DNA of 60,996 nt from the NCBI GenBank assembly GCA_903970445.1, contig CAJCIP010000094.1, forward strand, positions 1-60,996, in the 5' to 3' direction. A model generated the notes under the pieces. That model saw nothing but the letters and a program-made list of their open reading frames with translations, did no database searches and had not been told where the DNA came from. This document shows positions 35,001 to 42,298 of this stretch, piece by piece; the stretch's first letter is position 1, and each line of letters begins with the position of its first letter. The stretch is from Verrucomicrobia bacterium Tous-C9LFEB. Lineage in GTDB: Bacteria > Acidobacteriota > Terriglobia > Terriglobales > Acidobacteriaceae. A program made the position numbers and the translations under genes.

Positions 35001-36805
35001 CGAACGTCAGCTTCACTCCACTGACGGGAGGCTCAGACAGCATCGGATTTACAGCTACGGATCAGTCGAGTAACACCGCTGCCATCACGGTGACTGGAGT
35101 CGGTCAAGTACAGGTGGCTGCTCAGACAATCACGTTCAACAATCCTGGTCCGCAGGTCGCGGGGTCGACGCTGACCTTGTCTGCGTCGGCGAGTTCCGGG
35201 CTGACCGTTGCTTTCACTTCGGCAACGACGAGCGTGTGCACCGTATCGGGCTCAACCGCAACGTTTCTGATGGCGGGTACCTGCACCATTGATGCAAATC
35301 AATCCGGCAACGCGTCCTACTCCGCCGCGCCGCAGGTGCAGGACAGCTTTACCGTAAACCCGGCTCCAACTTTTACCTTATCCGCGGCATCACCAAGCCT
35401 GCCGCTCACACAGGGCAGCACCGCGACGGACGTAATCACCATCAACGCCGCAAACGGCTTCGCCGGTGCCGTCGCTCTCACCGCAAGCGGTTTGCCGAGC
35501 GGAGTCTCAGCCTCGTTCTCAACCAATCCCGCGACGGGCTCGAGCACGCTCACACTTACTGCTACAAGTAGCGCTGCTACGGGAGCAGCCAACGTGACGG
35601 TCACGGGAACATCAGGTTCACTCACGGCATCCGTCCCCGTTGCACTCACGGTGAACGCGCCACCCAGCTTCAAGCTTGCGGCGGCAACGCCATCACTATC
35701 AGTCGTTCAGGCGAACAACGTGACGGACACAATCACGATTACTCCGTTGAATGGCTTTAGCGGCCCTGTCACTCTGAGCGCCTCCGGGCTGCCCAGCGGG
35801 GTAACAGCAACTTTCGCCACGAATCCGGCCACGTCCAGCAGCGTCCTGACCCTGACGGCCACCGCTTCGGCTGCGTTGGGTACAACAAACATCACCATTA
35901 CCGGCACGAGCGGAACGTTGAGCACCGCGACACCCGTTGCCCTGACAGTGTCAGTTCCGGCGAGCTTCACGCTGACTGCTGCCTCTCCGTCCGCGTCTGT
36001 TCTGCAAGGCGCGACAGCATCAGAGACCATCACCGTAAATAGCGCAGGCGGATTCAGCGGGAATGTGACCTTATCTGCTTCCGGTTTGCCGAGCGGTGTC
36101 ACGGCAACCTTCTCAACAAACCCGGCAACCAGCACAAGCCAACTGACGTTTACGGCAGGGAGTACAGCCGCGATTGGATCGTCTACAGTGACAATCACAG
36201 GAACCTCCGGTGGACTCACTGCTTCGACGACAGTGTCGCTGAGTGTCAGCGCTCCGCCGAGTGTGACAGTCACCCCGAACGCTTCGAGCATCACGGTAAC
36301 TCGCGGCACCCCGGCAACGGAGACGATCAGTGTTGCTGGGTCCGGCGGCTTCACGGGTACCGTGTCGCTTACGGCTGCGGTAACCTCCTCGCCACAGGGA
36401 GCTCAGGATCTTCCAACGCTTACCTTTGGCACCACGGGTACGGTGAACGTAACAGCGACCGGCGGCGGCTCTGCAACGCTGAGCATCACCACGACCCCTC
36501 CATCCACAGCTTCGGTCTCGTTTCCTAGGGAGCGCAACGCAGCGCTACAGTTCGCCAGTGTGGCATTGGCTTCGTGGTGCCTCTTTGGACTATGCATAAA
36601 GCGGCGCAGATCGTTGAAGTTGTTTCTGTCTATGCTCAGCTTCGTTGTCCTGGCGGGTGCGACTGGTTGTAGCGGGAACAGCAGTACGACTCCGCCCAAT
36701 TCGCCGCTCAATCCGGGAACGACACCGGGTGTCTACGCAGTAACGGTAACCGCCACGTCCGGTGCGGTCAGCACGAATTCGGTGATACAGATTACGGTGC
36801 AGTAA
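32015..36805 (+). CDS. Giant secreted GH113-like mannanase with NHL and Ig-like domains
   Basis: I start at ATG 32015 (1596 residues), which has an AGAAGG site 7 bases upstream. A long basic leader ends ATVSASAQS. Residues about 45-395 form a TIM barrel like GH113/GTA-type mannanases, with GLVIGTELAS (Glu193) and PLIFTELGY (Glu298) as the expected acid/base and nucleophile, and GVDGYFPL between. Then follow an Ig-like unit, a unit with GTCTITASQAGNSTYAAA, an NHL/beta-propeller-like part (VAVDAKNNLYVGTLYGAP; GGIAIDPSGNIFFTDSSS), a second GTCTIDANQSGNASYSAA unit, three 99-residue Ig repeats, and the two-hydrophobic-segment tail with KRRR and GATGCSG. It probably cuts beta-mannan at the surface and anchors there. 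The GH113 call is by motif and context. Confidence 0.75.
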   Translation: MTIRIPRSFTAALHQLVMRKRPVHVASLVACAFGSALATVSASAQSLSGFNYNGQVYVSYQANEYQQTPQGPQGLAAIRSTGANYTAIVVTQYEQTYTANTIAPETTTTPGYDSTKDSLSPTDDAVVAAIKNAQAQGLTVFLKPQVDSLDGVFRGSFAPTNPTAWFASYQTFILHYAQLASANNVGGLVIGTELASLSKSTYAANWDNIIAQIRASYPNLTLAYGANATSATDEFTTVSFWDKVDIIGVDGYFPLTNHADPTVAELVAAWTDSKSGFNIVAALKALQSKYNKPLIFTELGYVSAAGTNEAPYASAASGAAYDPTEQENCYEAFFEVFSQQSSWMKGVFWWAWNVSPPGSNDRGYTPQNKPAATTTLPKWFGSTTPSFTITPSNSTVAIGGGLNITDTISVTNLGGFTGAVTLAATGLPAGVTASFAAGSVTGTQVLTLSASSSATTGPASVTVTGTSGSLTASTAIALTVQAPNSQSISFATPAPQTVGTPLTLSATATSGLPVAFTSESSSVCTVSNTTASFLTAGTCTITASQAGNSTYAAATPVAVSFQVSAVAPVPVPAADDIIVSQVNWLDPLTGYVQTSNNATGGSFAANTVGQVAVADTNNLILINALTGSATTLGAWSGASAVAVDAKNNLYVGTLYGAPAVLVKLPYTGASTNGGYAAFAAPTASTPVCTTASTTECTVSAVGSVYPSALAFDATGDLFWVTSSSRATSGNSIYECTASCLAGSGSPVQIFQEPTASTPPSSSSGQLLIGGIAIDPSGNIFFTDSSSYVNTATYSYTSFSSNLNELPVSSGAGYGGLTTGYAGAPSVLYTLTPASVGPYNNEVDAVTINASTGTVYFADQSDGTYAFPNDGHAIPTANGMPTAMYAVSLQGAKTLTIDGGGNLYVAASSSALKSSGADTVGRISLATVTVPASAVNTAVSPSATVNPVTTLLNDVACSSMPSPFVTFAAGASTTASATVTASGSCTSTLTGGAAFATNVSFTPLTGGSDSIGFTATDQSSNTAAITVTGVGQVQVAAQTITFNNPGPQVAGSTLTLSASASSGLTVAFTSATTSVCTVSGSTATFLMAGTCTIDANQSGNASYSAAPQVQDSFTVNPAPTFTLSAASPSLPLTQGSTATDVITINAANGFAGAVALTASGLPSGVSASFSTNPATGSSTLTLTATSSAATGAANVTVTGTSGSLTASVPVALTVNAPPSFKLAAATPSLSVVQANNVTDTITITPLNGFSGPVTLSASGLPSGVTATFATNPATSSSVLTLTATASAALGTTNITITGTSGTLSTATPVALTVSVPASFTLTAASPSASVLQGATASETITVNSAGGFSGNVTLSASGLPSGVTATFSTNPATSTSQLTFTAGSTAAIGSSTVTITGTSGGLTASTTVSLSVSAPPSVTVTPNASSITVTRGTPATETISVAGSGGFTGTVSLTAAVTSSPQGAQDLPTLTFGTTGTVNVTATGGGSATLSITTTPPSTASVSFPRERNAALQFASVALASWCLFGLCIKRRRSLKLFLSMLSFVVLAGATGCSGNSSTTPPNSPLNPGTTPGVYAVTVTATSGAVSTNSVIQITVQ
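35372..36262 (+). repeat. Three tandem 99-residue Ig-like repeats within the GH113-like gene
   Basis: The units begin at 35372, 35669 and 35966 and are each exactly 297 bases. They share FxLxAAxPSxxxxQ, then GFxGxVxLxASGLPSGVxAxF, then TxTGTSGxLxxxxxVxLxV. A looser relative lies near 33173-33466 and a degenerate fourth unit follows at 36263. The DNA has diverged, so the duplication is old, but length is exactly kept. Confidence 0.85.
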
Positions 36806-36832
36806 CTGACAGGAGACTCAGCGCGTTGGCAG

Positions 36833-36866
36833 GGCCGCGAAGGGATAGCAGATCCCCTTTGTGGCC
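36833..36866 (+). terminator. Hairpin after the GH113-like gene
   Basis: An imperfect stem is formed by GGCCGCGAAGGGAT and ATCCCCTTTGTGGCC around an AGCAG loop, then TTCGTCG. It lies 27 bases after the stop and may end the receptor-NHL-GH113 transcript. Confidence 0.45.
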
Positions 36867-37016
36867 TTCGTCGTTTACGCCAGGCTGCTCAGCAGCGCGT
36901 TTCCGCTACCCGCAAAGAGAGCTAAGATGACTCAAGTCGATGGGTGCTACCGGCATACTGAGGAGTGAATGCGAGCCCCTGTCGTGGCGCTTCAAGCAGC
37001 AGCTCTTCCTGACCCT

Positions 37017-37766
37017 ATGACACTTGAAGGCACATTCAGACCTCTGCTGAACCGCGTCGCAATCGTTACTGGTGCGACCTCCGGTCTTGGCTGGGCTACC
37101 TGCCTGGCGCTGTCCGCTGCGGGTGCGAGGATCGTTGCAACGGGGCGCCGGGAGGAACGACTTCAAGCTCTCAAGATAGAGATCGAGCTTGCCGGCGGGA
37201 GCTGCTTGTGCGTCCCTGGTGATGCCACAGATTGCGAGACATCCACAACTGCCGTGTCCAAAGCGTTGGACGTGTATCAGCGGTTGGACATACTCATCAA
37301 CAGCGCCGGACAAGGCATGTACAAGAGCCTGCAAGATACGACGACTTCGGATTTTGACCAGCTGATGAGCAGCAATGTACGGAGCACCTTTTTATTTACG
37401 CGAGCTGTTGCTCCAGTCTTTGTCGCTCAGCGTGCAGGCGTCATCATTGTTATCTCATCAGTCGTAGGGCTATCCGGAGCGGCAAACGAAGCCGTTTACA
37501 GCGCCACGAAGTTCGCTCAGGTCGGTTTTGCGCAGTCGATGGACGAGGAGCTGCGACCCTTTGGAGTCAAGGTCTGCGTGATTTGCCCTGGAGGCATGAA
37601 AACCGAGTTTGCGGTCGGTAACGGGCGAGTCGCCGAAGAGGTCGCCGCATCCTGGATGATGGAAGCTTCCCAAGTCGCTGATACAGTCGTGTTCACCTGC
37701 TCGCAGCCGGCCAATGTCAGGATCCCGCAGATGCTGGTGCGCCACATGGGCCGGCCGCCTTCGTGA
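37017..37766 (+). CDS. SDR family NAD(P)-dependent oxidoreductase
   Basis: This predicts 249 residues from ATG 37017, which places VAIVTGATSGLGWA at the usual N-terminal position; a longer frame to 36969 adds 16 residues without family character. The Rossmann motif TGATSGLG, the cofactor-choice region ATGRREERL (pointing to NADP), the NSAG motif, the catalytic Ser in VIISSVVGLSG and YSATK are all present in order, so the enzyme should be active. SDRs of this classical type reduce or oxidise sugars, ketones or alcohols; the substrate is unknown. It lies between the GH113-like and GH51 genes on the same strand, so a role in pentose or hexose metabolism is conceivable but unproven. Confidence 0.9.
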   Translation: MTLEGTFRPLLNRVAIVTGATSGLGWATCLALSAAGARIVATGRREERLQALKIEIELAGGSCLCVPGDATDCETSTTAVSKALDVYQRLDILINSAGQGMYKSLQDTTTSDFDQLMSSNVRSTFLFTRAVAPVFVAQRAGVIIVISSVVGLSGAANEAVYSATKFAQVGFAQSMDEELRPFGVKVCVICPGGMKTEFAVGNGRVAEEVAASWMMEASQVADTVVFTCSQPANVRIPQMLVRHMGRPPS

Positions 37767-37844
37767 CAATGTCAGCATCGACAGCGGCGTTCGGCCACTC
37801 ATCTCTAACCAGACAACCACGTAGAAGCAGGAGACGGAAACAAC

Positions 37845-39557
37845 ATGATTTTAAAGGGAACGCCGCAACAGACACGCCGCCGATTTTTGAAGAGTTCTGC
37901 CTTGGCCGCATCCGCGATGGCGCTGCCGTCGCTGCCGCTTGCCTCGCAGTCAATGCAGGCCGATGCCCACATCGAGATCCTGCCTGGTGATCCGATTGGA
38001 ACGATTTCACCTGAGATCTACTCCCACTTTATCGAACATCTGGGTGGCGTGATCTACGACGGAGTCTGGGTTGGCGAGAACTCCAAGATCCCGAATGAAG
38101 GAGGAATTCGCAAGTCTTTCATCGACACGATGCGTGCGGTAAAGGCGCCGGTGTTGCGCTGGCCAGGTGGCTGCTTTGCGGATTCTTACGACTGGCGCGA
38201 TGGTTTAGGAGCGGCAAGCAAACGTCCGGCCCGGGCGGCGTTCTGGGACCAGCAGGATTCGAACCGCTACGGTCTGCACGAGTTTATGCGAACCTGCCGC
38301 CTGATCGGCTGCAAACCCTATCTAGCTGCGAATATCCGCACGCAGCCGGCCCGCGATTTCTATGAAGAGATCGAGTACTGCAATGCGCCGGCAGGCGATC
38401 TTTCGTCACACTCGGCCGCGCCTGCTATGCCGAACGCCGGTGCGGCGCAGCGTGCCGCCAACGGCGACAAACAGCCGTTCGATGTGAGCCTGTGGGGCGT
38501 GGGCAATGAGAGCTGGGGCTGCGGCGGCAACATGACACCGGAGGAGTATGCCGCTGCTTTTCGCCGTTACACCGCATGGACACCGAGCTATAGCGACACG
38601 CCGCTGCGTTTCGTCGCTGTTGGCCCCAATGGCGACGATGTGAATTGGACCGAGCGGCTCTTCAAGGCTTTGTATGCGAACCCGGAACGCCGAAAGCTGT
38701 GGGGACTATCGATCCACTACTACACCAGCGGCAGCGCAGCCAAGTTTGCCGCGGGTGACGCGCTGCAGTTCAGCAATGACGAATACTACGATCTTCTGAC
38801 GCGAGGCAGCCTTATGGATAAGGTGATCAATGATCATTGGCTAGCGATGGGATCGACTCCGGGACAACCGAATGTGAAGCTCGTGGTGGACGAGTGGGGC
38901 GCATGGTACGGCAAGGGCACTGAGCTTGGCTCGAACTACAACCTGTCGCAGCAATCGACGATGCGCGACGCGCTGCTGACCGGCATCACCTTCGACATCT
39001 TCCAGCGCAATGCGGAGAAAGTCGGGGTGGCCGCCGTTGCGCAAAGCATCAACTGCATCCACTCCCTCATGCTGGCCCAGGGCGACAAGTTTACGGTGAC
39101 CCCAACATTCCACGTGTTCCAGATGTATCTGCCGCATCGCGGTGCCACCTCCGTGCGCACGGAGTTCACGGCATCATCGATCGACAATCCGCTGGGCAAC
39201 ACGCCGATTCAGGTGGGCGGCAACAGCTACATCGGTCAGATTGCCCCAGTGCGAACTCTGAGTGGCCTCAGCGGATCGGCATCGGTTCCAGCTGGTCAGC
39301 CGAAGCAGCTCACCTTATCCGTCGTGAACCCGCATCTGGATCAGCCAAAGACCACCGAGATTCGGGTTCGCGGAGCGTCTGTCGCTTCCGCCACCGGTAC
39401 CGTACTCGCGTCGCACGATGTGCACGACCATAACGACTTCGTTAATCCTGGCGCAGTACGACCAGCAAAGGCAGTCACCGGTGCTGCATCCGGCGGCAGA
39501 TGGATGCATACGTTTCCACCGGCCAGCGTCACCACCCTGCTGCTGACGCTGAGCTAG
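37845..39557 (+). CDS. Tat-exported GH51 alpha-L-arabinofuranosidase
   Basis: This predicts 570 residues. TRRRFLKSSALAASAMALPS at the N-terminus is a Tat signal, which implies export of a folded enzyme. The catalytic domain follows the GH51 pattern: ISPEIYSHFIEHLGGVIYDGVWVG, LRWPGGCFADSYDWRDGLG, GVGNESWGCGGNMTPE with the acid/base Glu222, and VVDEWGAWYG with the nucleophile Glu350. A C-terminal beta domain ends TLLLTLS. It should release terminal arabinose from arabinoxylan, arabinan or arabinogalactan. Its presence broadens the locus from pure mannan toward mixed hemicellulose. The gene lies 78 bases after the SDR and is convergent with the GH130 gene. Confidence 0.93.
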   Translation: MILKGTPQQTRRRFLKSSALAASAMALPSLPLASQSMQADAHIEILPGDPIGTISPEIYSHFIEHLGGVIYDGVWVGENSKIPNEGGIRKSFIDTMRAVKAPVLRWPGGCFADSYDWRDGLGAASKRPARAAFWDQQDSNRYGLHEFMRTCRLIGCKPYLAANIRTQPARDFYEEIEYCNAPAGDLSSHSAAPAMPNAGAAQRAANGDKQPFDVSLWGVGNESWGCGGNMTPEEYAAAFRRYTAWTPSYSDTPLRFVAVGPNGDDVNWTERLFKALYANPERRKLWGLSIHYYTSGSAAKFAAGDALQFSNDEYYDLLTRGSLMDKVINDHWLAMGSTPGQPNVKLVVDEWGAWYGKGTELGSNYNLSQQSTMRDALLTGITFDIFQRNAEKVGVAAVAQSINCIHSLMLAQGDKFTVTPTFHVFQMYLPHRGATSVRTEFTASSIDNPLGNTPIQVGGNSYIGQIAPVRTLSGLSGSASVPAGQPKQLTLSVVNPHLDQPKTTEIRVRGASVASATGTVLASHDVHDHNDFVNPGAVRPAKAVTGAASGGRWMHTFPPASVTTLLLTLS

Positions 39558-39612
39558 AGCCCGGTTCTTCCTCTTGGACTCCTTTGAGCTACATGGGTTC
39601 CATGAAGAAGCG

Positions 39613-40722
39613 CTAGCGCGTTTCTATATCACTCACAGCGACGCCGACGAACGAGTCCGCGCAGCCGTAATACATCCACCACTTACCCTTGAAGAGGACA
39701 AGCCCCTCTGCGAACGTGGTGCCGGCAGCGTATTGTCCACTTCGTTCAAATGGCAGCTCCGGCTGAAACACGGGCTCGGTGGTGCGTGCGAGCAGGCGGG
39801 TTGGATCGTGGGGATCGAAGACAGCTCGCTCCACGCTATAGGCGCGAGGAGCTAGCTTCGCATCCGTGATTGCGGAGTCTGTAGCGTTCTTTGCGTTGTA
39901 GAGAACGACGATCCCATCGGTCGTCAGAAGCGGCGGTGGACCCGCCTCTGGAAAGCCACTGTCTGGCTGCTTGTCCCGATGATCCAGCACCACTAGCGGT
40001 TTCCCAGAGGCGTCCTCCACAGGCGTCCAGTGAATGAGATCGTTCGATCTCGCGAGCCGTATCGGATTCTCTCCCCAATACATCCAGTACGAGCCGTTCA
40101 CACGCGCCGCAACAAGCTTGTCGCCGATACGTTCGGTCAGGATGCCTGCGGATTTGTATAGCAGTGTCGCGTATTTCCCGGTGTCTCCGAAGGCCGGACC
40201 ATACTTCTCCCAGCGCGAAAGGTCAGCGGACGTTGCAATGCCGATTGAATAGGCAGAGCGTTTTCGCGACCACTGTGTGTACGTCATGACATACGTTCCA
40301 TCCGGCGCTTCCACGATGCGTGGGTCTTCCACTCCGCCGGGTATCTCACGTGCAGCCTGTGCGTCGTTGGCCGCAAAGAAGACTGGTTGCGACTGCCGCT
40401 GGAAGTGAATGCCGTCTGTCGACATTGCGAGACCAAGCCGTGAAACATGCATGCCGATTCCGGCTTCACCACTGTCATCTTCTGCGCGATAGAGAACGTA
40501 GATTTTGCCATCGCGAACAACGGCGGCGGGATTGAAGGTGTGCAGCGCTTCCCAGCGTGTTGGCGTTCCGCTGACCGGATCATGAAATTCAGAGTTCCGA
40601 TCAGGCGTGATTACCGGCGATGTAGTGGGGCGGGTCCAGCGTGTCAACGACTGAGCATAAGCAGCCGAAGCAAGCGCAAGTAGAAAGAGTGTTCTCACGC
40701 GGAATGATGTTGATACAGCCAT
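39613..40722 (-). CDS. Secreted GH130 family mannoside phosphorylase/hydrolase
   Basis: The start is ATG 40722 (369 residues), which has a GGGAG ribosome site at 7-base spacing and begins a signal peptide (MAVSTSFRVRTLFLLALASA then AYAQSL). The frame runs on to 40803 without such features. A five-bladed GH130-type propeller is suggested by FNPAAVVRDGKIYVLYRAEDD, GLAMSTDGIHF, GGVEDPRIVEAPDGTYVMTYT (the Asp of EDPR is the expected catalytic residue), and SYWMYWGENPIRLARSNDLIHW. GH130 proteins either phosphorolyse beta-mannosides to mannose-1-phosphate or hydrolyse them. A signal peptide places it in the periplasm or outside, which is less usual for a phosphorylase. It is the mannan-specific marker that ties the locus together. 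Confidence 0.85.
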   Translation of the reverse strand: MAVSTSFRVRTLFLLALASAAYAQSLTRWTRPTTSPVITPDRNSEFHDPVSGTPTRWEALHTFNPAAVVRDGKIYVLYRAEDDSGEAGIGMHVSRLGLAMSTDGIHFQRQSQPVFFAANDAQAAREIPGGVEDPRIVEAPDGTYVMTYTQWSRKRSAYSIGIATSADLSRWEKYGPAFGDTGKYATLLYKSAGILTERIGDKLVAARVNGSYWMYWGENPIRLARSNDLIHWTPVEDASGKPLVVLDHRDKQPDSGFPEAGPPPLLTTDGIVVLYNAKNATDSAITDAKLAPRAYSVERAVFDPHDPTRLLARTTEPVFQPELPFERSGQYAAGTTFAEGLVLFKGKWWMYYGCADSFVGVAVSDIETR

Positions 40723-41045
40723 ACATTTTCTCCCATCAAGGCAGGACGACGTTAGGTCGTTCGCAGTGCCGTTCAAGCTATCAAGTACGCGCGCTGCCTT
40801 CACTTAGCGGAGATGCGCTCTCATCAATTTGCAGAATGCGATACCGAAGTTAGTTGTCAGCGCTTCGTTTGGAAATCCAAAAGAATCAAAGGATTGGTTC
40901 AGAACAATCCGATCGTTTAGGGCATCCTGCGACGCTTTCCTGAATCTTCGTTTATGCGCGTCGCATCCATAGAAACAACATACATCCGCGTATGTTTCCC
41001 TCACATTGCAATAACCACCTGCAAGGGAACAAGCAAGGAGCTTCT
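40723..41045. other. Divergent intergenic region, GH130 / efflux operon
   Basis: No gene is credible in these 323 bases. An AAGGAG ribosome site lies 5 bases before ATG 41046 for the adaptor gene, and GGGAG serves GH130 on the other strand. I see no clear operator and no adjacent efflux regulator gene. Confidence 0.5.
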
Positions 41046-42296
41046 ATGCGCTTTCAGACGAGACGCAATGCCGCGGGAGCGGGCGCGCGTGGCCGCAGTC
41101 TTCAGATCATCGCTTCTGTGGCAATTTCTGCCTTCCTGATTTTCCTTGCGACCGGCTGCGAAGGCAAACAGGCACCGCCTGCGCAAAGCCCTATGCCTGT
41201 ATCAGTGATCACGGTTCAAGCAACCGATGTGGCGCTTAGAAATGAATGGGTCGGGACGCTCGATGGATACGTCAACGCGCAGATCCAGCCGCAGGTAAGC
41301 GGCTACCTCATCAAGCAGAATTATCGCGAGGGTTCTGTCGTTAGAAAGGGGCAGGTTCTCTTCCAGATCGATCCGCGCCCATTTCAGGCGGCGGTGGATC
41401 AGGCGCAAGGTCAGGTCGGCCAGGCTCGTGGAGCTCTGGGACAGGCGCAGGCGCAACTAGGCCTCGCGCAGATCAACGTGACTCGCGACACGCCGCTTGC
41501 AGAACAGCACGCGATCGCGCAGAGCCAGCTCGACAACGACAAGCAAATGGCAGAGCAAATGACTGCGAACGTCCGTGCGGCACAGGCTCAAATCGCGACA
41601 GCGCAGGCTGCAGTAGATACCGCGAAGTTGAACCTTGGATTCACTCAGGTTCGGTCGCTCATCGCTGGCGTTGCAGGGCAGGCGGCAACGCAGGTCGGCA
41701 ATCTTGTCAGCCAACAATCTGTGCTGACTTCTGTCTCGCAGATGGATCCCATCAAGGTCTACTTCTCCATCAGCGACAGCGAGTATCTCGCGCTCTCGAA
41801 CCTCAAAGGCAAAACAAGCGATCTCCTTAGCAGCGCCTCTGATCTCCCGCTGACACTAACCTTGTCAAACGGCGACAAGTTTCCGCAGAAAGGGCACATC
41901 ATTTTCGTTGATCGTCAGCTAAATTCACAGACCGGCGCGATTCGCATTGCAGCCGCCTTCCCGAATCCCGGCAATGTTCTTCGCCCTGGCCAGTTCGGGC
42001 GCATCTCGGCTGAGACCCACGTGCAACACAACGTCGTCCTTGTGCCACAGGCTGCCATCCAGGAACTGCAAGGAATCCAGCAGGCTTATGTTGTCGGAGC
42101 GGATAACAAGGTCAAGGTCCTTAACGTCACGCTTGGCGCTCAGGTCGGCACCAATTGGGTTGTTGAAGGTGGCTTGCCCTCGGGTTCGCAAGTCATTGTC
42201 GACAACCTGCAGAAGTTGCGTGAAGGTGCACCCGTCTCGCCGCACGCCGCAGCTCCCATACCGGCGGCACCAGCCAATGACGCCGCCGGGAGGTAA
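41046..42296 (+). CDS. RND efflux periplasmic adaptor lipoprotein
   Basis: This predicts 416 residues from ATG 41046, which has AAGGAG five bases upstream. Earlier ATG 40992 gives a leader without signal character. The signal ends in a lipobox, LIFLATGCEGK, so the mature protein is lipid-anchored, like AcrA/MexA. The order is the beta-barrel entry VSVITVQATDVALRNEWVGT, lipoyl halves (VQPQVSGYLIKQNYREGSVVRKGQVLFQID), a long coiled hairpin rich in Gln/Ala (VDQAQGQVGQARGALGQAQAQ), and the membrane-proximal domain (ALRPGQFGR-type FPNPGNVLRPGQFGRISAET). It links the inner-membrane pump and the outer-membrane channel encoded by the next two genes. The pump gene begins 3 bases after this stop. Confidence 0.95.
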   Translation: MRFQTRRNAAGAGARGRSLQIIASVAISAFLIFLATGCEGKQAPPAQSPMPVSVITVQATDVALRNEWVGTLDGYVNAQIQPQVSGYLIKQNYREGSVVRKGQVLFQIDPRPFQAAVDQAQGQVGQARGALGQAQAQLGLAQINVTRDTPLAEQHAIAQSQLDNDKQMAEQMTANVRAAQAQIATAQAAVDTAKLNLGFTQVRSLIAGVAGQAATQVGNLVSQQSVLTSVSQMDPIKVYFSISDSEYLALSNLKGKTSDLLSSASDLPLTLTLSNGDKFPQKGHIIFVDRQLNSQTGAIRIAAAFPNPGNVLRPGQFGRISAETHVQHNVVLVPQAAIQELQGIQQAYVVGADNKVKVLNVTLGAQVGTNWVVEGGLPSGSQVIVDNLQKLREGAPVSPHAAAPIPAAPANDAAGR

Positions 42297-42298
42297 GA

